Made by a program: the position numbers and the translations under genes. The notes beneath the pieces were generated by a model. It was not told the origin of the DNA. It saw nothing but the letters and a program-made list of their open reading frames with translations, and did not search any database. Of a DNA stretch of 64,000 nucleotides, positions 10,602 through 22,573 are shown piece after piece. Position 1 is the first letter of the stretch. The number at the start of each line of letters is the position of its first letter. This DNA comes from Elmis aenea (Eukaryota; Arthropoda; Insecta; Coleoptera; Elmidae). The DNA lies in assembly GCA_947652605.1 (NCBI GenBank), contig CANTFG010000006.1:1-64000 (forward strand), given 5' to 3'.

Positions 10602-12482
10602 AAATAGTCGCTCAAGGAACATATGTATTAACTAAAGCACGGTATTTTTAGGAAATTATTAAAAATTAAAACCAGCTCATTGAAAGACATATGCAAAACA
10701 ATTGTATTCATGTAAAGAGGCGATGGATAAACTGTTCCTGTGATATACAAATCAATAATTAAAATTGTTTAGAAATAGTCGCTCAAGGAACATATGTATT
10801 AACTAAAGCACGGTATTTTTAGGAAATTATTAAAAATTAAAACCAGCTCATTGAAAGACATATGCAAAACAATTGTATTCATGTAAAGAGGCGATGGATA
10901 AACTGTTCCTGTGATATACAAATCAATAATTAAAATTGTTTCGAAATAGTCGCTCAAGGAACATATGTATTAACTAAAGCACGGTATTTTTAGGAAATTA
11001 TTAAAAATTAAAACCAGCTCATTGAAAGACATATGCAAAACAATTGTATTCATGTAAAGAGGCGATGGATAAACTGATCCTGTGATATACAAATCAATAA
11101 TTAAAATTTTTTCGAAATAGTCGCTCAAGGAACATATGTATTAACTAAAGCACGGTATTTTTAGGAAATAATTAAAAATTAAAACCAGCTCATTGAAAGA
11201 CGTATGCAAAACAATTGTATTCATGTAAAGAGGCGATGGATAAACTGTTCCTGTGATATACAAATCAATAATTAAAATTGTTTAGAAATAGTCGCTCAAG
11301 GAACATATGTATTAACTAAAGCACGGTATTTTTAAGACATTATTAAAAATTAAAACCAGCTCATTGAAAGACATATGCAAAACAATTGTATTCATGTAAA
11401 AAGGCGATGGATAAACTGTTCCTGTGATATACAAATCATAAATTAAAATTGTTTAGAAATAGTCGCTCTAGGAACATATGTATTAACTAAAGCACGGTAT
11501 ATTTAGGAAATTATTAAAAATTAAAACCAGCTCATTGAAAGACATATGCAAAACAATTGTATTCATGTAAAGAGGCGATGGATAAACTGTTCCTGTGATA
11601 TACAAATCAATAATTAAAATTGTTTAGAAATAGTCGCTCAAGGAACATATGTATTAACTAAAGCACGGTATTTTTAGGAAATTATTAAAAATTAAAACCA
11701 GCTTATTGAAAGACATATGCAAAACAATTGTATTCATGTAAAAAGGCGATGGATAAACTGTTCCTGTGATATACAAATCAATAATTAAAATTGTTTAGAA
11801 ATAGTCGCTCAAGGAACATATGTATTAACTAAAGCACGGTATATTTAGGAAATTATTAAAAATTAAAACCAGCTCATTGAAAGACATATGCAAAACAATT
11901 GTATTCATGTAAAGAGGCGATGGATAAACTGTTCCTGTGATATACAAATCAATAATTAAAATTGTTTAGAAATAGTCGCTCAAGGAACATATGTATTAAC
12001 TAAAGCACGGTATTTTTAGGAAATTATTAAAAATTAAAACCAGCTTATTGAAAGACATATGCAAAACAATTGTATTCATGTAAAGAGGCGATGGATAAAC
12101 TGTTCCTGTGATATACAAATCAATAATTAAAATTGTTTAGAAATAGTCGCTCAAGGAACATATGTATTAACTAAAGCACGGTATTGTTAGGAAATTATTA
12201 AAAATTAAAACCAGCTCATTGAAAGACATATGCAAAACAATTGTATTCATGTAAAGAGGCGATGGATAAACTGATCCTGTTATATACAAATCAATAATTA
12301 AAATTGTTTAGAAATAGTCGCTCAAGGAACATATGTATTAACTAAAGCACGGTATTTTTAGGAAATTATTAAAAATTAAAACCAGCTCATTGAAAGACAT
12401 ATGCAAAACAATTGTATTCATGTAAAAAGGCGATGGATAAACTGTTTCTGTGATATACAAATCAATAATTAAAATTGTTTCG
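10602..12482 (+). repeat. 11-monomer direct tandem, copy 2 (1881 bp)
   Basis: It repeats 8721-10601 closely through 12311. One private change seen is AAAATTTTTTCG near 11106, where copy 1 has AAAATTGTTTCG. The last monomer (12312) diverges, with TGTAAAAAGG and GTTTCTG, and leads into a cluster of ATGAAC monomers. The markers leave no doubt that a duplication occurred; its age is inferred from the small number of differences. Confidence 0.88.
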
Positions 12483-12994
12483 AAATAGTCGCTCAAGGAA
12501 CATATGTATGAACTAAAGCACGGTATTTTTTGGAAATCATTAAAAATTAAAACCAGCTCATTGAAAGACATATGCAAAACAATTGTATTCTGTAAAGAGG
12601 CGATGGATAAACTGATCCTGTTATATACAAATCAATAATTAAAATTGTTTAGAAATAGTCGCTCAAGGAACATATGTATGAACTAAAGCACGGTATTTTT
12701 TAGAAATCATTAAAAATTAAAACCAGCTCATTGAAAGACATATGCAAAACAATTGTATTCATGTAAAGAGGCGATGGATAAACTGATCCTGTTATATACA
12801 AATCAATAATTAAAATTGTTTAGAAATAGTCGCTCAAGGAACATATGTATTAACTAAAGCACGGTATTGTTAGGAAATTATTAAAAATTAAAACCAGCTC
12901 ATTGAAAGACATATGCAAAACAATTGTATTCATGTAAAGAGGCGATGGATAAACTGATCCTGTTATATACAAATCAATAATTAAAATTGTTTAG
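12483..12994 (+). repeat. ATGAAC monomer pair and GATCCTGTTAT units
   Basis: Two ATGAAC monomers stand side by side here (12483, 170 bp, and 12653), followed by a GTATTGTTAGG unit; all three end with GATCCTGTTAT. Elsewhere an ATGAAC monomer is always alone after a GTTTCTG unit. The first has lost one A (GTATTCTGTAAAG), and the second has TTTTTTAGAAATCATT instead of TTTTTTGG. This looks like a local rearrangement between the 11-monomer tandem and the block beginning at 12995. Confidence 0.7.
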
Positions 12995-15388
12995 AAATAG
13001 TCGCTCAAGGAACATATGTATTAACTAAAGCACGGTATTTTTAGGAAATTATTAAAAATTAAAACCAGCTCATTGAAAGACATATGCAAAACAATTGTAT
13101 TCATGTAAAGAGGCGATGGATAAACTGTTTCTGTGATATACAAATCAATAATTAAAATTGTTTCGAAATAGTCGCTCAAGGAACATATGTATGAACTAAA
13201 GCACGGTATTTTTTGGAAATCATTAAAAATTAAAACCAGCTCATTGAAAGACATATGCAAAACAATTGTATTTATGTAAAGAGGCGATGGATAAACTGTT
13301 CCAGTGATATACAAATCAATAATTGAAATTGTTTCGAAATAGTCGCCTAAGGAACATATGTATTAACTAAAGCACGGTATTTTTAGGAAATTATTAAAAA
13401 TTAAAACCAGCTCTTTGAAAGACATATGCAAAACAATTGTATTCATGTAAAGAGGCGATGGATAAACTGTTCCTGTGATATACAAATCAATAATTAAAAT
13501 TGTTCAGAAATAGTCGCTCAAGGAATATATGTATTAACTAAAGCACGGTATTTTTAGGAAATTATTAAAAATTAAAACCAGCTCATTGAAAGACATATGC
13601 AAAACAATTGTATTCATGTAAAGAAGCGATGGATAAACTGTTTCTGTGATATACAAATCAATAATTGAAATTGTTTCGAAATAGTCGCTTAAGGAACATA
13701 TGTATTAACTAAAGCACGGTATTTTTAGGAAATTATTAAAAATTAAAACCAGCTCATTGAAAGACATATGCAAAACAATTGTATTCATGTAAAGAGGCGA
13801 TGGATAAACTGTTTCTGTGATATACAAATCAATAAATAAAATTGTTTCGAAATAGTCGCTCAAGGAACATATGTTTTAACTAAAGCACGGTATTTTTAGG
13901 AAATTATTAAAAATTAAAACCAACTCATTGAAAGACATATGCAAAACAATTTTTTTCATGTAAAGATGCGAAGGATAAACTGTTCCTGTGATATACAAAT
14001 CAATAATTAAAATTGTTTCGAAATAGTCGCTCAAGGAACATATGTATTAACTAAAGCACGGTATTTTTAGGAAATTATTAAAAATTAAAACCAGCTCATT
14101 GAAAGACATATGCAAAACAATTTTTTTCATGTAAAGATGCAAAGGATAAACTGTTCCTGTGATATACAAATCAATAATTAAAATTGTTTCGAAATAGTCG
14201 CTCAAGGAACATATTTATTAACTAAAGCACGGTATTTTTAGGAAATTATTAAAAATTAAAACCAGCTCATTGAAAGACATATGCGAAACAATTGCATTCA
14301 TGTAAAGAGGCGATGGATAAACTGTTCCTGTGATATACAAATCAATAATTAAAATTGTTTAGAAATAGACGCTCAAGGAACATATGTATTAACTAAAGCA
14401 CGGTATTTTTAGGAAATTATTAAAAATTAAAACCAGCTCATCGAAAGACATATGCAAAACAATTGTAATCATGTAAAGAGGCGATGGATAAACTGTTCCT
14501 GTGATATACAAATCAATAATTAAAATTGTTTAGAAATAGTCGCTCAAGGAACATATTTATTAACTAAAGCACGGTATTTTTAGGAAATTATTAAAAATTA
14601 AAACCAGCTCATTGAAAGACATATGCAAAACAATTGTATTCATGTAAAGAGGCGATGGATAAACTGTTCCTGTGATATACAAATCAATAATTAAAATTGT
14701 TTAGAAATAGTCGCTCAAGGAACATATGTATTAACTAAAGCACGGTATTTTTAGGAAATTATTAAAAATTAAAACCAGCTCATTGAAAGACATATGCAAA
14801 ACAATTGTATTCATGTAAAGATGCGAAGGATAAACTTGTCCTGTGATATACAAATCAATAATTAAAATTGTTTAAAAATAGTCGCTCAAGGAACATATGT
14901 ATTAACTAAAGCACGGTATTTTTAGGAAATTATTAAAAATTAAAACCAGCTCATTGAAAGACATATGCAAAACAATTGTATTCATGTAAAGAGGCGATGG
15001 ATAAACTGTTCCTGTGATATACAAATCAATAATTAAAATTGTTTCAAAATAGTCGCTCAAGGAACATATGTATTAACTAAAGCACGGTATTTTTAGGAAA
15101 TTATTAAAAATTAAAACCAGCTCATTGAAAGACATATGCAAAACAATTGTATTCATGTAAAGAGGCGATGGATAAACTGTTCCTGTGATATACAAATCAA
15201 TAATTAAAATTGTTTAGAAATAGTCGCTCAAGGAACATATGTATTAACTAAAGCACGGTATTTTTAGGAAATTATTAAAAATTAAAACCAGCTCATTGAA
15301 AGACATATGCAAAACAATTGTATTCATGTAAAGAGGCGATGGATAAACTGTTCCTGTGATATACAAATCAATAATTAAAATTGTTTAG
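12995..15388 (+). repeat. 15-monomer block, copy 2 (14 monomers)
   Basis: Matches 4445-7009 in order but has lost one of the two consecutive GTTTCTG monomers found near 4958-5299. It carries GTTCAGAAATAG and GGAATATATG variants near 13501-13526 that are absent from copy 1. These two variants travel together through the rest of the window, so this copy looks like an intermediate between the left-hand and right-hand repertoires. Confidence 0.75.
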
Positions 15389-17098
15389 AAATAGTCGCTC
15401 AAGGAACATATGTATTAACTAAAGCACGGTATTTTTAGGAAATTATTAAAAATTAAAACCAGCTCATTGAAAGACATATGCAAAACAATTGTATTCATGT
15501 AAAGAGGCGATGGATAAACTGTTCCTGTGATATACAAATCAATAATTAAAATTGTTTCGAAATAGTCGCTCAAGGAACATATGTATTAACTAAAGCACGG
15601 TATTTTTAGGAAATTATTAAAAATTAAAACCAGCTCATTGAAAGACATATGCAAAACAATTGTATTCATGTAAAGAGGCGATGGATAAACTGTTCCTGTG
15701 ATATACAAATCAATAATTAAAATTGTTTAGAAATAGTCGCTCAAGGAACATATGTATTAACTAAAGCACGGTATTTTTAGGAAATTATTAAAAATTAAAA
15801 CCAGCTCATTGAAAGACATATGCAAAACAATTGTATTCATGTAAAGAGGCGATGGATAAACTGTTCCTGTGATATACAAATCAATAATTAAAATTGTTTC
15901 GAAATAGTCGCTCAAGGAACATATGTATTAACTAAAGCACGGTATTTTTAGGAAATTATTAAAAATTAAAACCAGCTCATTGAAAGACATATGCAAAACA
16001 ATTTTTTTCATGTAAAGATGCGAAGGATAAACTGTTCCTGTGATATACAAATCAATAATTAAAATTGTTTCGAAATAGTCGCTCAAGGAACATATGTATT
16101 AACTAAAGCACGGTATTTTTAGGAAATTATTAAAAATTAAAACCAGCTCATTGAAAGACATATGCAAAACAATTGTATTCATGTAAAGAGGCGATGGATA
16201 AACTGTTCCTGTGATATACAAATCAATAATTAAAATTGTTTCAAAATAGTCGCTCAAGGAACATATGTATTAACTAAAGCACGGTATTTTTAGGAAATTA
16301 TTAAAAATTAAAACCAGCTCATTGAAAGACATATGCAAAACAATTGTATTCATGTAAAGAGGCGATGGATAAACTGTTCCTGTGATATACAAATCAATAA
16401 TTAAAATTGTTTCGAAATAGTCGCTCAAGGAACATATGTATTAACTAAAGCACGGTATTTTTAGGAAATTATTAAAAATTAAAACCAGCTCATTGAAAGA
16501 CATATGCAAAACAATTGTATTCATGTAAAGAGGCGATGGATAAACTGTTCCTGTGATATACAAATCAATAATTAAAATTGTTTAGAAATAGTCGCTCAAG
16601 GAACATATGTATTAACTAAAGCACGGTATTTTTAGGAGATTATTAAAAATTAAAACCAGCTCATTGAAAGACATATGCAAAACAATTGTATTCATGTAAA
16701 GAGGCGATGGATAAACTGTTCCTGTGATATACAAATCAATAATTAAAATTGTTTAGAAATAGTCGCTCAAGGAACATATGTATTAACTAAAGCACGGTAT
16801 TTTTAGGAAATTATTAAAAATTAAAACCAGCTCATTGAAAGACATATGCAAAACAATTGTATTCATGTAAAGAGGCGATGGATAAACTGTTCCTGTGATA
16901 TACAAATCAATAATTAAAATTGTTTAGAAATAGTCGCTCAAGGAACATATGTATTAACTAAAGCACGGTATTTTTAGGAAATTATTAAAAATTAAAACCA
17001 GCTCATTGAAAGACATATGCAAAACAATTGTATTCATGTAAAGAGGCGATGGATAAACTGTTTCTGTGATATACAAATCAATAATTAAAATTGTTTCG

Positions 17099-17268
17099 AA
17101 ATAGTCGCTCAAGGAACATATGTATTAACTAAAGCACGGTATTTTTAGGAAATTATTAAAAATTAAACCAGCTCATTGAAAGACATATGCAAAACAATTG
17201 TATTCATGTAAAGAGGCGATGGATAAACTGATCCTGTGATATACAAATCAATAATTAAAATTGTTTCG
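17099..17268 (+). repeat. Length-variant monomer, 170 bp
   Basis: One A is missing in AAATTAAACC near 17163. The corresponding unit in the second long HOR copy is full length, so the loss came after, or was not included in, that duplication. Confidence 0.88.
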
Positions 17269-18807
17269 AAATAGTCGCTCAAGGAACATATGTATTAACT
17301 AAAGCACGGTATTTTTAGGAAATAATTAAAAATTAAAACCAGCTCATTGAAAGACATATGCAAAACAATTGTATTCATGTAAAGAGGCGATGGATAAACT
17401 GTTCCTGTGATATACAAATCAATAATTAAAATTGTTTAGAAATAGTCGCTCAAGGAACATATGTATTAACTAAAGCACGGTATTTTTAAGACATTATTAA
17501 AAATTAAAACCAGCTCATTGAAAGACATATGCAAAACAATTGTATTCATGTAAAAAGGCGATGAATAAACTGTTCCTGTCATATACAAATCAATAATTAA
17601 AATTGTTTAGAAATAGTCGCTCAAGGAACATATGTATTAACTAAAGCACTGTATTTTTAGGAAATTATTAAAAATTAAAACCAGCTCATTGAAAGACATA
17701 TGCAAAACAATTGTATTCATGTAAAGAGGCGATGGATAAACTGTTCCTGTGATATACAAATCAATATTTAAAATTGTTTAGAAATAGTCGCTCAAGGAAC
17801 ATATGTATTAACTAAAGCACGGTATTTTTAGGAAATTATTAAAAATTAAAACCAGCTCATTGAAAGACATATGCAAAACAATTGTATTCATGTAAAGAGG
17901 CGATGGATAAACTGTTCCTGTGATATACAAATCAATAATTAAAATTGTTTCGAAATAGTCGCTCAAGGAACATATGTATTAACTAAAGCACGGTATTTTT
18001 AGGAAATTATTAAAAATTAAAACCAGCTCATTGAAAGACATATGCAAAACAATTGTATTCATGTAAAGAGGCGATGGATAAACTGTTCCTGTGATATACA
18101 AATCAATAATTAAAATTGTTTCGAAATAGTCGCTCAAGGAACATATGTATTAACTAAAGCACGGTATTTTTAGGAAATTATTAAAAATTAAAACCAGCTC
18201 ATTGAAAGACATATGCAAAACAATTGTATTCATGTAAAGAGGCGATGGATAAACTGTTCCTGTGATATACAAATCAATAATTAAAATTGTTTAGAAATAG
18301 TCGCTCAAGGAACATATGTATTAACTAAAGCACGGTATTTTTAAGACATTATTAAAAATTAAAACCAGCTCATTGAAAGACATATGCAAAACAATTGTAT
18401 TCATGTAAAAAGGCGATGGATAAACTGTTCCTGTCATATACAAATCAATAATTAAAATTGTTTCGAAATAGTCGCTCAAGGAACATATGTATTAACTAAA
18501 GCACTGTATTTTTAGGAAATTATTAAAAATTAAAACCAGCTCATTGAAAGACATATGCAAAACAATTGTATTCATGTAAAGAGGCGATGGATAAACTGTT
18601 CCTGTGATATACAAATCAATAATTAAAATTGTTTAGAAATAGTCGCTCAAGGAACATATGTATTAACTAAAGCACGGTATTTTTAGGAAATTATTAAAAA
18701 TTAAAACCAGCTTATTGAAAGACATATGCAAAACAATTGTATTCATGTAAAGAGGCGATGGATAAACTGATCCTGTTATATACAAATCAATAATTAAAAT
18801 TGTTTAG

Positions 18808-18979
18808 AAATAGTCGCTCAAGGAACATAATGTATTAACTAAAGCACGGTATTTTTAGGAAATTATTAAAAATTAAAACCAGCTCATTGAAAGACATATG
18901 CAAAACAATTGTATTCATGTAAAGAGGCGATGGATAAACTGTTTCTGTGATATACAAATCAATAATTAAAATTGTTTCG
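18808..18979 (+). repeat. Length-variant monomer, 172 bp
   Basis: An extra A gives GGAACATAATGTATT near 18829 and breaks the first CATATG site. The partner unit in HOR copy 2 (26678) has the normal sequence. Confidence 0.88.
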
Positions 18980-20518
18980 AAATAGTCGCTCAAGGAACAT
19001 ATGTATGAACTAAAGCACGGTATTTTTTGGAAATCATTAAAAATTAAAACCAGCTTATTGAAAGACATATGCAAAACAATTGTATTCATGTAAAGAGGCG
19101 ATGAATAAACTGTTCCAGTGATATACAAATCAATAATTGAAATTGTTTCGAAATAGTCGCTTAAGGAACATATGTATTAACTAAAGCACGGTATATTTAG
19201 GAAATTATTAAAAATTAAAACCAGCTCATTGAAAGACATATGCAAAACAATTGTATTCATGTAAAGAGGCGATGGATAAACTGTTTCTGTGATATACAAA
19301 TCAATAATTAAAATTGTTTCGAAATAGTCGCTCAAGGAACATATGTATGAACTAAAGCACGGTATTTTTTGGAAATCATTAAAAATTAAAACCAGCTCAT
19401 TGAAAGACATATGCAAAACAATTGTATTCATGTAAAGAGGCGATGGATAAACTGTTCCAGTAATATACAAATCAATAATTGAAATTGTTTCGAAATAGTC
19501 GCTTAAGGAACATATATATTAACTAAAGCACGGTATTTTTAGGAAATTATTAAAAATTAAAACCAGCTCATTGAAAGACATATGCAAAACAATTGTATTC
19601 ATGTAAAGAGGCGATGGATAAACTGTTCCTGTGATATACAAATCAATAATTAAAATTGTTCAGAAATAGTCGCTCAAGGAATATATGTATTAACTAAAGC
19701 ACGGTATTTTTAGGAAATTATTAAAAATTAAAACCAGCTCATTGAAAGACATATGCAAAACAATTGTATTCATGTAAAGAAGCGATGGATAAACTGTTCC
19801 TGTGATATACAAATCAATAATTAAAATTGTTTAGAAATAGTCGCTCAAGGAACATATGTATTAACTAAAGCACGGTATTTTTAGGAAATTATTAAAAATT
19901 AAAACCAGCTCTTTGAAAGACATATGCAAAACAATTGTATACATGTAAAGAGGCGATAGATAAACTGTTCCTGTAATATACAAATCAATAATTAAAATTG
20001 TTTCGAAATAGTCGCTCAAGGAACATATGTATTAACTAAAGCACGGTATATTTAGGAAATTATTAAAAATTAAAACCAGCTCTTTGAAAGACATATGCAA
20101 AACAATTGTATTCATGTAAAGAGGCGATGGATAAACTGTTCCTGTGATATACAAATCAATAATTAAAATTGTTCAGAAATAGTCGCTCAAGGAATATATG
20201 TATTAACTAAAGCACGGTATTTTTAGGAAATTATTAAAAATTAAAACCAGCTCATTGAAAGACATATGCAAAACAATTGTATTCATGTAAAGAAGCGATG
20301 GATAAACTGTTCCTGTGATATACAAATCAATAATTAAAATTGTTTAGAAATAGTCGCTCAAGGAACATATGTATTAACTAAAGCACGGTATTTTTAGGAA
20401 ATTATTAAAAATTAAAACCAGCTCATTGAAAGACATATGCAAAACAATTGTATTCATGTAAAGAGGCGATGGATAAACTGTTCCTGTGATATACAAATCA
20501 ATAATTAAAATTATTTCG

Positions 20519-20692
20519 AAATAGTCGCTCAAGGAACATATGTATTATTAACTAAAGCACGGTATTTTTAGGAAATTATTAAAAATTAAAACCAGCTCAT
20601 TGAAAGACATATGCAAAACAATTGTATTCATGTAAAGAGGCGATGGATAAACTGTTCCTGTGATATACAAATCAATAATTAAAATTGTTTCG
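20519..20692 (+). repeat. Length-variant monomer, 174 bp (TATTATT)
   Basis: A 3-bp insertion gives TGTATTATTAAC. Its left neighbour ends AAAATTATTTCG, a change seen only before the other two TATTATT units (27533 and 28220), showing common descent of the three. Confidence 0.9.
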
Positions 20693-21375
20693 AAATAGTC
20701 GCTCAAGGAACATATGTATTAACTAAAGCACGGTATTTTTAGGAAATTATTAAAAATTAAAACCAGCTCTTTGAAAGACATATGCAAAACAATTGTATAC
20801 ATGTAAAGAGGCGATAGATAAACTGTTCCTGTAATATACAAATCAATAATTAAAATTGTTTCGAAATAGTCGCTCAAGGAACATATGTATTAACTAAAGC
20901 ACGGTATTTTTAGAAAATTATTAAAAAATAAAACCAGCTCATTGAAAGACATATGCAAAACAATTGTATTCATGTGAAGAGGCGATGGATAAACTGTTCC
21001 TGTGATATACAAATCTATAATTAAAATTGTTTCGAAATAGTCGCTTAAGGAACATATGTATTGACTAAAGCACGGTATTTTTAGGAAATTATTAAAAATT
21101 AAAACCAGCTCATTGAAAGACATATGCAAAACAATTGTATTCATGTAAAGAGGCGATGGATAAACTGTTCCTGTGATATACAAATCAATAATTAAAATTG
21201 TTTAGAAATAGTCGCTCAAGAAACATATGTATTAACTAAAGCACGGTATTTTTAAGAAATTATTAAAAATTAAAACCAGCTCATTGAAAGACATATGCAA
21301 AACAATTGTATTCATGTAAAGAGGCGATGGATAAACTGTTCCTGTGATATACAAATCAATAATTAAAATTGTTTC

Positions 21376-22060
21376 GAAATAGTCGCTCAAGGAACATATG
21401 TATTAACTAAAGCACGGTATTTTTAGGAAATTATTAAAAATTAAAACCAGCTCATTGAAAGATATATGCAAAACAATTGTATTCATGTAAAGAGGCGATG
21501 GATAAACTGTTCCTGTGATATACAAATCAATAATTAAAATTGTTTAGAAATAGTCGCTCAAGGAACATATGTATTAACTAAAGCACGGTATTTTTAGGAA
21601 ATTATTAAAAATTAAAACCAGCTCATTGAAAGACATATGCAAAACAATTGTATTCATGTAAAGAGGCGATGGATAAACTGTTTCTGTGATATACAAATCA
21701 ATAATTAAAATTGTTTCGAAATAGTCGCTCAAGGAACATATGTATTAACTAAAGCACGGTATTTTTAGGAAATTATTAAAAATTAAAACCAGCTCATTGA
21801 AAGATATATGCAAAACAATTGTATTCATGTAAAGAGGCGATGGATAAACTGTTCCTGTGATATACCAATCAATAATTAAAATTGTTTAGAAATAGTCGCT
21901 CAAGGAACATATGTATTAACTAAAGCACGGTATTTTTAGAAAATTATTAAAAATTAAAACCAGCTCATTAAAAGACATATGCTAAACAATTGTATTCATA
22001 TAAAGAGGCGATGGATAAACTGTTCCTGTGATATACAAATCAATAATTAAAATTGTTTCA
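21376..22060 (+). repeat. Four-monomer spacer with GATATATG and ACCAATC units
   Basis: Lies between the two long HOR copies. It holds two GATATATGC monomers, one of them with TATACCAATC near 21861, and a unit with TAGAAAATT, CATTAAAAG, GCTAAAC and ATATAAAG that ends TTCA. The ACCAATC then ATATAAAG order recurs near 29.5, 41.5, 46.8, 55.4 and 60.0 kb, so this short stretch is an early copy of a cassette that dominates the right half. Confidence 0.75.
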
Positions 22061-22573
22061 AAATAGTCGCTCAAGGAACATATGTATTAACTAAAGCACG
22101 GTATTTTTAGGAAATTATTAAAAATTAAAACCAGCTCATTGAAAGACATATGCAAAACAATTTTTTTCATGTAAAGATGCGAAGGATAAACTGTTCCTGT
22201 GATATACAAATCAATAATTAAAATTGTTTCGAAATAGTCGCTCAAGGAACATATTTATTAACTAAAGCACGGTATTTTTAGGAAATTATTAAAAATTAAA
22301 ACCAGCTCATTGAAAGACATATGCGAAACAATTGCATTCATGTAAAGAGGCGATGGATAAACTGTTCCTGTGATATACAAATCAATAATTAAAATTGTTT
22401 AGAAATAGACGCTCAAGGAACATATGTATTAACTAAAGCACGGTATTTTTAGGAAATTATTAAAAATTAAAACCAGCTCATCGAAAGACATATGCAAAAC
22501 AATTGTATTCATGTAAAGAGGCGATGGATAAACTGTTCCTGTGATATACAAATCAATAATTAAAATTGTTTAG
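22061..22573 (+). repeat. T-run signature block, copy 4 (three monomers)
   Basis: Contains the second, third and fourth members of the series: T-run with GATGCGAAGG; CATATTTATTAAC with GCGAAAC and GCATTC; AGACGC with TCATCG. The ATGTTTTAAC member is replaced upstream by an ATATAAAG monomer ending TTCA. This is the last place in the window where the AGACGC monomer occurs, and it opens the second copy of the 14-21 kb block. Confidence 0.8.

Larger units (their letters stand above)
14021..21375 (+). repeat. Long HOR block, copy 1 (about 7.36 kb)
   Basis: Forty-three monomers whose variant order is followed at 22061-29077. The offset is 8040 at the left (14363 to 22403), 7869 in the middle (T-run at 16002 to 23871), 8214 near 19447 and 7701 near 20911. 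The steps are whole monomers plus the 3-bp insertion of the TATTATT unit. Markers include the AGACGC unit, GGAGATT, TAAGACATT followed by GCACTG (first use of that pair), CCAGTAATATAC, TATACATG and TAAAAAATAAAACC. Confidence 0.85.
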
